In this document: one piece after another, positions 1-3,667 of the stretch
Position numbering within the stretch: the stretch's first letter is position 1
Layout: every line of letters begins with the position of its first letter
Assembly (NCBI GenBank): GCA_947627085.1
Contig: CANQUO010000124.1
Span: forward strand, 1-6,419
DNA: 6,419 nt
Source of the DNA: an uncultured Oscillospiraceae bacterium
GTDB taxonomy: Bacteria; Bacillota; Clostridia; Oscillospirales; Oscillospiraceae
Direction of reading: 5' to 3'
Position numbers and translations under genes: made by a program
Notes under the pieces: generated by a model
What the model was told of the DNA's origin: nothing
What the model saw: the letters and a program-made list of their open reading frames with translations, nothing else
The model's database searches: none

Positions 1-672
1 GTCACGGGCATGATAGTCCACGAGGCCTTCGGCCACGGCGTGGAAATGGACATGTTCGTGAAAAAGCGGGCCCTTGCGGAAAAATACGTGGGCGAGTACG
101 TTGCCAGCCCCCTTGTGACCATGCACGACGGCGCCTCGGTGGTGCCGGAGACGGGGAGCTACTTCTTCGACGACGAGGGCACCATGGCCCACGACACCGT
201 TATCATCGAAAAGGGCGTATTGAAGCGGGGCATTTCCGACTATCTGTCCGCCATGACGTTGGGTACCGAGCCCACCGGTAACGGACGGCGGGAGAGCTAC
301 CGGCGCAAGGCCTACACCCGCATGACCAACACCTATTTTGAGCCGGGCACCGACACCGTGGAGGACATGATAGCCTCCGTAAAGGACGGGCTTCTGCTCT
401 GCGAGCCCTCCAGCGGCATGGAGGACCCGAAAAACTGGGGCATCCAGTGCATGGTGAGCTACGCCCGGGAGATAAAGGACGGCAAGCTCACCGGCCGCAT
501 CTTCTCCCCCATCGTCCTCACCGGGTACGTGCCGGACCTTTTAAAGTCCATCACCATGATGAGCGGCAAGCTTGAGCTTGGCGGCGGCGGGATGTGCGGC
601 AAGGGCTACAAGGAGTGGGTCAAGGTCTCCGACGGCGGCCCCTGGATAAAGGCCCGCATAAGGCTTGGTTAA
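1..672 (+). CDS. tldD: TldD, zinc metalloprotease subunit, C-terminal part (5' end outside window)
   Basis: This is the catalytic subunit of the cytoplasmic TldD/TldE (PmbA) heterodimeric metallopeptidase. In E. coli the complex degrades unfolded or linear peptides, including the antitoxin CcdA, and helps mature microcin B17. The frame is open from the first base, so the ATG at 10 is internal. About 223 residues of a usual ~460-480 are visible. The HExxxH zinc motif (HEAFGH) is at visible residues 7-12. The conserved Gly-rich C-terminal stretch with a Cys (GGGGMCGKG, Cys about residue 199) matches the third zinc ligand known from TldD structures. All three metal ligands are therefore present and the protein looks functional. 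The TAA at 670-672 overlaps the ribosome binding site of pmbA, which implies co-transcription. Family assignment is secure; substrates in this organism are unknown. Confidence 0.95.
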   Translation, partial: VTGMIVHEAFGHGVEMDMFVKKRALAEKYVGEYVASPLVTMHDGASVVPETGSYFFDDEGTMAHDTVIIEKGVLKRGISDYLSAMTLGTEPTGNGRRESYRRKAYTRMTNTYFEPGTDTVEDMIASVKDGLLLCEPSSGMEDPKNWGIQCMVSYAREIKDGKLTGRIFSPIVLTGYVPDLLKSITMMSGKLELGGGGMCGKGYKEWVKVSDGGPWIKARIRLG

Positions 673-685
673 GGAGGCGGACTTT

Positions 686-1960
686 ATGATAAACAGGATA
701 ATCGAGGCCCTGAAGGCCGAAAATATAGACACCTGGGCCATAACGGAAAAGGTCACCCACTCCTGCGAGGTGTTCTTCGTGCGCCGGAACATGGACTTAA
801 AGCGCCGCGTGAGCCTCACGGACTACTCCGTTGCCGTGTACAGGGAGCTCGACAGGGACGGGGCGAAGCTTTTGGGCTCCTCCTCCGTGCCCGTGTACCC
901 GGGAATGGACGAGGAGGAGGTCCGCGCGGCCCTCCGGGAGGCGTATTTCGCCGCCTCCGTGGCGGGAAACCAGTACTATGAGCTCATTGAGGGCGAGAAG
1001 GAGCCCCACGTACCCTCCCACAGCGCCTTTGCCAAAATGTCCGTGGAGGAGGCGGCCCGGACCATGGGCGACGCCCTCTTCAAGCCAGATACGAATGAGG
1101 ACGTGTTCGTAAACTCCGCTGAGATATTCGCCATAAAGCGCTCCAGCCGGGTGGTCAACTCCCGGGGCGTGGACGTGAGCTGGGACACCTGCGAGGTCCG
1201 GGGCGAATTCGTCTGCCAGTGCCCCGCGCCCCAGGACGTGGAGACCTACCACAGCTTCGCCTACACCGAGCCCGACACCGCCTCCCTCTCCGCCAAGGTG
1301 GAGGAGGCCCTCCGCCAGACCCGGGACCGTGCGGCGGCAAAGGAGCCCCCGATGGCCGGGACCTACACGGTCATACTCTCCGGGGATCACCTGGCGGAGC
1401 TCTTCAGCTACTACGTGAGACGTTCCTCCGCCGGGGCGGTGTACCAGCACTACTCCGACTACGAGGCCGGCAAGAACGTCCAGGGCGAGGACGCCGCCGG
1501 GGATAAGCTTACCATCGAGCTTGCGGGGAGCGAGCCCTACGACGCCGAGGGCATAAGGCTCACGGAGCGCCCACTCATGGAGGAGGGCGTTGTGAAAACC
1601 ATCCACGGCGGGGCGAGATTTTCAAGCTACCTGGGCATCACGCCCACCGGGACCTACGACGCCCTGCGCATACCCACCGGGGACACGCCCACGGCCCAGC
1701 TCAAATCCCAGCCCCACCTTCACGTGGTGACCTTCTCCGACTTCCAGATGAACGCCATGTCCGGCCACTTCGCCGGGGAGATACGCTTAGCGTACCTCTT
1801 CGACGGCGAAAAGACCGTCCCCGTCACCGGCGGGTCCATCAACGGCAGTATCCTGAACGCCCAAAAGACCATTAAGCTTTCAAAGGAGCGCTACGTAAGC
1901 TCCACCTACAACGGCCCCTTCGCCGTGGCCCTCAAGGACGTCCAGGTGGCGGGAGCGTGA
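686..1960 (+). CDS. pmbA: PmbA/TldE, non-catalytic partner of TldD
   Basis: The 424-residue product is close to the usual ~430-450 of PmbA/TldE, the TldD paralogue that lacks the HExxxH motif and forms the heterodimer around TldD's active site. No HExxxH is visible here. Family-like stretches include VAGNQYYELIEG in the N-terminal half, SGDHLAELFSYYV before the C-terminal domain, and the Gly-rich GGSINGSIL region near the end. I chose ATG 686 over an upstream in-frame TTG (665) because AAGGAGG at 671-677 lies 8 nt before the ATG, while the TTG has no site and lies within tldD. It starts 13 bp after tldD, so the pair is an operon and probably translationally coupled. No hairpin with a T-run directly follows the TGA at 1958-1960. 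The nearest plus-strand terminator is at 2095-2133, so read-through from pmbA would enter the antitoxin-like RNA. Confidence 0.93.
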   Translation: MINRIIEALKAENIDTWAITEKVTHSCEVFFVRRNMDLKRRVSLTDYSVAVYRELDRDGAKLLGSSSVPVYPGMDEEEVRAALREAYFAASVAGNQYYELIEGEKEPHVPSHSAFAKMSVEEAARTMGDALFKPDTNEDVFVNSAEIFAIKRSSRVVNSRGVDVSWDTCEVRGEFVCQCPAPQDVETYHSFAYTEPDTASLSAKVEEALRQTRDRAAAKEPPMAGTYTVILSGDHLAELFSYYVRRSSAGAVYQHYSDYEAGKNVQGEDAAGDKLTIELAGSEPYDAEGIRLTERPLMEEGVVKTIHGGARFSSYLGITPTGTYDALRIPTGDTPTAQLKSQPHLHVVTFSDFQMNAMSGHFAGEIRLAYLFDGEKTVPVTGGSINGSILNAQKTIKLSKERYVSSTYNGPFAVALKDVQVAGA

Positions 1961-1980
1961 GGTAGAAAAAAACTAAGGTA

Positions 1981-2009
1981 TTGACAATTAAGCGTTAGAA
2001 AGCTATAAT
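1981..2009 (+). promoter_or_regulatory. Perfect-consensus sigma-A promoter for a short antisense RNA
   Basis: TTGACA (1981-1986) and TATAAT (2004-2009) are both exact consensus with an ideal 17-bp spacer. The expected start is near 2016. No plausible open reading frame with a ribosome binding site follows before the hairpin terminator at 2095-2133, so the product should be a short non-coding RNA. It opposes the small membrane-peptide gene whose transcript comes from the other direction. Confidence 0.85.
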
Positions 2010-2042
2010 AAAAACGGGTGGAGGCCCATGACGGTGCCTCCA
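2010..2042 (-). terminator. Terminator of the toxin mRNA, overlapping the antisense RNA start
   Basis: Read on the minus strand, TGGAGGC/GCCTCCA arms (2036-2042 with 2019-2025, 10-nt loop) are followed by CCCG and five T residues (2014-2010). The spacer before the T-run makes it moderate in strength. The T-run is the complement of A residues directly after the antisense promoter's -10 box, so toxin mRNA ends and antitoxin RNA begins are packed into the same ~35 bp. Confidence 0.6.
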
Positions 2043-2134
2043 ACAAATCAGCTATTCAATTTGTGAGCCGGGGCGTAAGCCCCAAACCCACGCATGAGCC
2101 GTCTGCCTGCACCAGACGGCTCACTTCCTTTTTC
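2016..2134 (+). ncRNA. Putative type I antitoxin RNA (RatA-like arrangement)
   Basis: The predicted transcript is about 118 nt, bounded by a perfect promoter and a hairpin terminator. It folds into four local hairpins: 2019-2042 (arms TGGAGGC/GCCTCCA), 2043-2064 (ACAAAT/ATTTGT), 2070-2083 (GGGGC with a GTAA GNRA-type loop) and the 11-bp terminator stem. It is fully complementary to the 3' part of the opposing toxin mRNA, including the toxin stop codon (TGA, complement of 2121-2123). Its GCCTCC at 2036-2041 could also pair with the GGAGGC of the toxin's ribosome binding site. Convergent genes with 3'-overlapping antisense are known for TxpA/RatA and BsrG/SR4 in Bacillus subtilis. The boundaries and layout are read from sequence; the antitoxin role is inferred. 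Confidence 0.6.
2095..2133 (+). terminator. Rho-independent terminator of the antisense RNA
   Basis: A perfect 11-bp stem (2095-2105 with 2113-2123) has a 7-nt loop and is followed by CTTCC and five T residues (2129-2133). The base of the stem contains the complement of the toxin stop codon. On the minus strand no comparable T-run follows, so this terminator appears to act mainly on plus-strand transcripts. Confidence 0.8.
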
Positions 2135-2219
2135 TGTCGTATAAGTACAACACAAAGGAGATTATACTTGCCAAGGAGCCCAAAAAGCCCACAAGGCTCA
2201 GCACAGTCGTTAAAGTGAT
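2121..2219 (-). CDS. Putative type I toxin: 32-residue single-membrane-segment peptide with no AUG start
   Basis: This small ORF encodes one hydrophobic segment (core VLSLVGFLGSLASIISF, then VLYLY) capped by a basic C-terminal tail, DRKRK. That is the typical form of TxpA/BsrG or holin-like type I toxins, which act by disturbing the cytoplasmic membrane. No ATG, GTG or TTG start is well placed. The proposed start is ATC (2217-2219), 9 nt after GGGAGG (2229-2234), the same spacing seen for the downstream ABC gene here. In-frame CTG (2226-2228) abuts the ribosome binding site and is too close. GTG at 2202-2204 would give 27 residues but lacks its own site. Upstream the frame is open back to a TGA near 2268. 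It could be silenced by an ATG-to-ATC change, or translated inefficiently by design. I do not recognise a named family member. Confidence 0.55.
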   Translation of the reverse strand: MTLTTVLSLVGFLGSLASIISFVLYLYDRKRK

Positions 2220-2275
2220 TTGTACCAGCCTCCCTTCGGGGTATTTCCCGCGAGAGCTGTATACTCAGCCTCCAT
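2210..2275 (-). CDS. Possible 21-residue leader ORF overlapping the toxin start
   Basis: In another frame, an ATG-initiated ORF (MEAEYTALAGN..., ending WYKSL) crosses the toxin ribosome binding site and ends with TAA at 2210-2212, 7 nt past the proposed ATC start and 5 nt before the in-frame GTG. Its own ribosome binding site is weak. The overlap is reminiscent of mok/hok, where translation of an overlapping leader drives toxin translation, and could explain expression without a good start codon. ORFs this short arise by chance, so support is low. Confidence 0.2.
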   Translation of the reverse strand: MEAEYTALAGNTPKGGWYKSL

Positions 2276-2358
2276 TCCGCTCACGCGGGATGTCAGGCAC
2301 CGCCTTTTTACCGTCCGTTTTAAGGGAACGGAGGTCTCCAGACCGGGTACTCCCGATC

Positions 2359-2374
2359 CCTCCCCGTAGGGAGG
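2359..2374 (-). other. 5'-terminal UNCG-type hairpin in the toxin mRNA
   Basis: Arms CCTCCC (2374-2369) and GGGAGG (2364-2359) enclose a TACG loop, a UNCG-class tetraloop that makes very stable RNA hairpins. It would lie about 5 nt from the predicted 5' end, where such structures commonly protect mRNAs. CCTCCC could alternatively pair with the toxin's GGGAGG site at 2234-2229 and hide it. Both pairings are visible; their use is inferred. Confidence 0.5.
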
Positions 2375-2385
2375 CCCATAGGCGT

Positions 2386-2415
2386 ATTATATCGCTTTAT
2401 AGCGAAGGTTGTCAA
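2386..2415 (-). promoter_or_regulatory. Near-consensus promoter of the toxin mRNA
   Basis: On the minus strand, TTGACA (2415-2410) and TATAAT (2391-2386) are exact boxes with an 18-bp spacer. The predicted start is near 2379, giving a ~160-nt 5' leader before the toxin ORF. The spacer contains the inverted repeat TCGCT-TTAT-AGCGA (2392-2405), a possible operator. A second TTGACA (2445-2440) lies 30 bp upstream but has only a poor -10 partner. Confidence 0.75.
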
Positions 2416-2502
2416 GATAAAGGAAAAATCTCCCGCAAATGTCAAGAAGAATTTTTAAAAACGGGTGAAAAATATTGAAAAAACTGGGTCAGAGAGGCCG
2501 GT

Positions 2503-2637
2503 GTAACACAAAGCGGTGACCTGGTTGACGAAATGGCATCGGAAAATGTGTTACGCCCCGCGAGGCTAAAGCCTTGCCGCGGGGCGTAACACATTTTTTT
2601 GTGCCGGAGCCTGGCTCTTGAGCGAATTTTGTGTTAC
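2503..2637. repeat. Array of alternating GTAACACA / TGTGTTAC palindrome boundaries
   Basis: GTAACACA occurs at 2503-2510 and 2586-2593. Its reverse complement TGTGTTAC occurs at 2547-2554 and 2630-2637. Orientation alternates, with spacings of 44, 39 and 44 bp, so each neighbouring pair bounds a palindromic unit. The middle unit is an almost perfect hairpin. The third contains GCCGGAGCCTGGCT and ends AATTTTGTGTTAC, both nearly matched in the unit after the next gene (3160-3222). This resembles REP or MITE-type intergenic repeats; I do not recognise a named family. Confidence 0.6.
2543..2600 (+). terminator. Strong hairpin with T-run, part of the palindrome array
   Basis: Twenty perfectly paired bases (2543-2562 with 2578-2597) enclose a smaller AGGC-TAAA-GCCT hairpin. 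Seven T residues (2594-2600) follow on the plus strand. On the minus strand the arm ends in four T residues, so it could terminate in both directions. It would block plus-strand read-through towards the gene at 2888 and minus-strand read-through towards the toxin promoter. Confidence 0.7.
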
Positions 2638-2709
2638 GTGAGAGGGGACGCGGGGGAATAAGGTAATTTGAATTATCGCATGCGGGCGGGGTGGCATGGG
2701 CCGCAGAAC

Positions 2710-2779
2710 GTGTCAAGGGGCTTTCGCGGCATAAAAGCCAGTGTGCGCACTGGCATTTATTCCACGGTCCCCTTGACAC
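2710..2779. repeat. 70-bp imperfect palindrome, REP/MITE-like
   Basis: Terminal 11-bp perfect inverted repeats GTGTCAAGGGG (2710-2720) and CCCCTTGACAC (2769-2779) bound the element. A central perfect stem GCCAGTG-TGCG-CACTGGC (2737-2754) is extended by ATAAA/TTTAT across one mismatch. It contains no ORF. The TTGACA in its right arm has no -10 box at the right distance. Ends of the GTGTCAAGGGG type recall REP-like repeats in clostridial genomes, from memory only. Confidence 0.6.
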
Positions 2780-2781
2780 AA

Positions 2782-2872
2782 CCTGCAGCTCCATGCAGGA
2801 CGTGAGCAAGCGATGTGCGGCGGCGCACATCGCCAGCAATCACTTTTTATTATGGGGTCCGGCGCTGGCCGG
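2782..2872 (+). other. Hairpin cluster leading to the gene at 2888, including a terminator-like stem
   Basis: Three perfect hairpins follow one another: CCTGCA/TGCAGG (2782-2799, 6-nt loop); GCGATGTGCG/CGCACATCGC (2810-2833, 4-nt loop), followed after 10 nt by five T residues (2844-2848); and CCGGC-GCTG-GCCGG (2859-2872), ending just before the ribosome binding site at 2876-2881. I see no good promoter between here and the gene. The stretch may be a structured leader with an attenuator-like stem, or simply further palindromic repeats. Confidence 0.45.
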
Positions 2873-2887
2873 GGAAAGGAGCTTTAC

Positions 2888-3163
2888 ATGCCAGGGAAAA
2901 CTAACATTCGGTCAATACGCTTATCCGATGAGCTCATGGAAGTCATAGAGGCGCAGGCCGGATGGACGTTCACGGAGAAGTACGAGGGGCTTATACGCAG
3001 GTGCGTGTTCGAGGAGCCGGAGATAAGAAGGAGGGTCAAGGAGCTGAGGGAGGAGCTCCAGCAGATGGAGGAAACGCTGGAGGAGAGGCGGAAACAGGCG
3101 GCGGAGCTTCAGAGGGTCATTCATATCCTGACGAATACCAAGTGGCAGCTTGACAGAGTGTAA
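2888..3163 (+). CDS. Small ribbon-helix-helix-like protein with coiled-coil tail
   Basis: The 91-residue product has two visible parts. Residues 5-40 (TNIRSIRLSDELMEVIEAQ, then FTEKYEGLIRR) read as a short strand plus two helices, like Arc/MetJ-type ribbon-helix-helix DNA-binding domains. Residues 42-80 are highly charged and rich in Glu, Arg, Lys and Gln with heptad-like leucines, a likely coiled coil for oligomerisation. ATG 2888 is preceded 6 nt upstream by AAGGAG (2876-2881); ATGs further upstream in frame lack a site and lie in the hairpin cluster. The stop codon TAA (3161-3163) is inside the next palindrome (GTGTAACACA). Palindromic repeats flank it on both sides and a transposase remnant follows, so it may belong to a mobile or accessory segment. 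I do not recognise a specific family; DNA binding, possibly to nearby palindromes, is inference. Confidence 0.75.
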   Translation: MPGKTNIRSIRLSDELMEVIEAQAGWTFTEKYEGLIRRCVFEEPEIRRRVKELREELQQMEETLEERRKQAAELQRVIHILTNTKWQLDRV

Positions 3164-3222
3164 CACAAGGGGGAGCCGGAGCTGGCTGTGATCCGCTCCG
3201 GAGCTCCCCAATTTTGTGTTAC
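3160..3222 (+). terminator. GTAACACA...TGTGTTAC palindrome acting as terminator
   Basis: Outer arms GTAACACA (3160-3167) and TGTGTTAC (3215-3222) enclose a GC-rich stem: GGGGAGC plus CGGAGC (3170-3182) pair with GCTCCG plus GCTCCCC (3195-3209) across a 2-nt bulge. AATTTTG follows, giving a short T-run. It directly follows, and overlaps by its stop codon, the gene at 2888. Its inner sequence GCCGGAGCTGGCT and end AATTTTGTGTTAC nearly match the unit at 2586-2637, marking both as copies of one repeat family. Confidence 0.65.
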
Positions 3223-3270
3223 AATGCGGTTTAAGGTCAGTTACTTTACGTGGCGAAGGAGCGCGGGGTT

Positions 3271-3660
3271 ATGACGAAAAAACAGCATTACATGACGGAG
3301 AAGGAGAGATATAAGCTTGAAGGATTACTGGCGGGGAAGATGAAACCCTCGGAGGCGGCGAAAGAGCTGGGGTTCACGGTCCAGACCATATACAACGAGA
3401 TAAAGCGGGGGACGTATATGCACACGGTGGGATACAAGGACGTTCCACGCTATTCAGCCGCGAAGGGGCAGGATATATTTGAAAAGCGGCAAAAGAACAA
3501 AGGACGGCCGCTGAAAATAGGGCATGACCATAAATATGCCGAGTTTCTGGATAAGAAGATGAAAGGGGAGATATATTCATCAGTAGCCGCGCAAAAATGA
3601 GCGAAGCCGTTCAATTCCAATGCGGGGTCTTATGTGTGTTGACATATTTGTTGCACGAGG
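3271..3660 (+). pseudogene. IS30-like transposase remnant, N-terminal HTH part, frameshifted and truncated
   Basis: The readable 109 residues (stop TGA at 3598-3600) match the start of IS30-type transposases: a helix-turn-helix (about residues 25-46, KPSEAAKELGFTVQTIYNEI), then RGTYMH, the PRYSA motif and GRPLKIG. Full-length proteins are ~300-380 residues and carry a DDE catalytic domain, which is absent here. ATG 3271 has AAGGAG 9 nt upstream; an upstream in-frame GTG (3250) is less likely. The frame breaks at an A-run (CAAAAATGA, 3592-3600). Shifting at that point restores a plausible continuation (MSEAVQFQC, then LCVLTYLLHEAIL), which then runs into the 3' end of the convergent ABC gene at 3661. 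I therefore read it as a decayed insertion fused to the ABC gene's end. No terminal inverted repeats were found. The N-terminal domain could still be translated as a short DNA-binding protein. Confidence 0.7.
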
Positions 3661-3667
3661 CTATTTT
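3639..3667 (+). promoter_or_regulatory. Possible promoter reading antisense into the ABC gene
   Basis: TTGACA (3639-3644) with a 17-bp spacer leads to TATTTT (3662-3667), four of six matches to the -10 consensus. An exact TATAAT at 3669-3674 lies too far away (24 bp). If active it would transcribe against the 3' end of the ABC gene. This AT-rich stretch may be chance. Confidence 0.25.

Noticed and set aside
797..1606. Long minus-strand open frame (269 codons) opposite pmbA
   Set aside because: It is rich in Gly, Val, Leu and His, lies opposite a well-recognised gene, lacks a ribosome binding site and arises from G+C-rich codon bias.
2018..2478. Plus-strand open frames of 66 and 87 codons in the toxin-antitoxin region
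   Set aside because: No ribosome binding site or domain. They lie across the terminator and promoter signals of the convergent RNA locus, and their composition does not resemble a folded protein.
2501..2637. CRISPR array suggested by regularly spaced repeats
   Set aside because: Repeats are only 8 bp and alternate in orientation, and the intervals form hairpins rather than unique spacers. No cas gene is present.
2773..2801. Promoter from TTGACA in the right arm of the 70-bp palindrome
   Set aside because: The sequence 17 bp downstream is GC-rich with no -10-like box.
2489..2839. Minus-strand open frame of 116 codons across the palindromes
   Set aside because: It runs through several hairpins and a terminator, has no recognisable domain or ribosome binding site and crosses two repeat families.
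3590..3600. Programmed frameshift in the transposase at the A-run
   Set aside because: IS elements can use such slippage, but the shifted frame yields only a few residues of the expected ~200 before the ABC gene, so decay explains it better.
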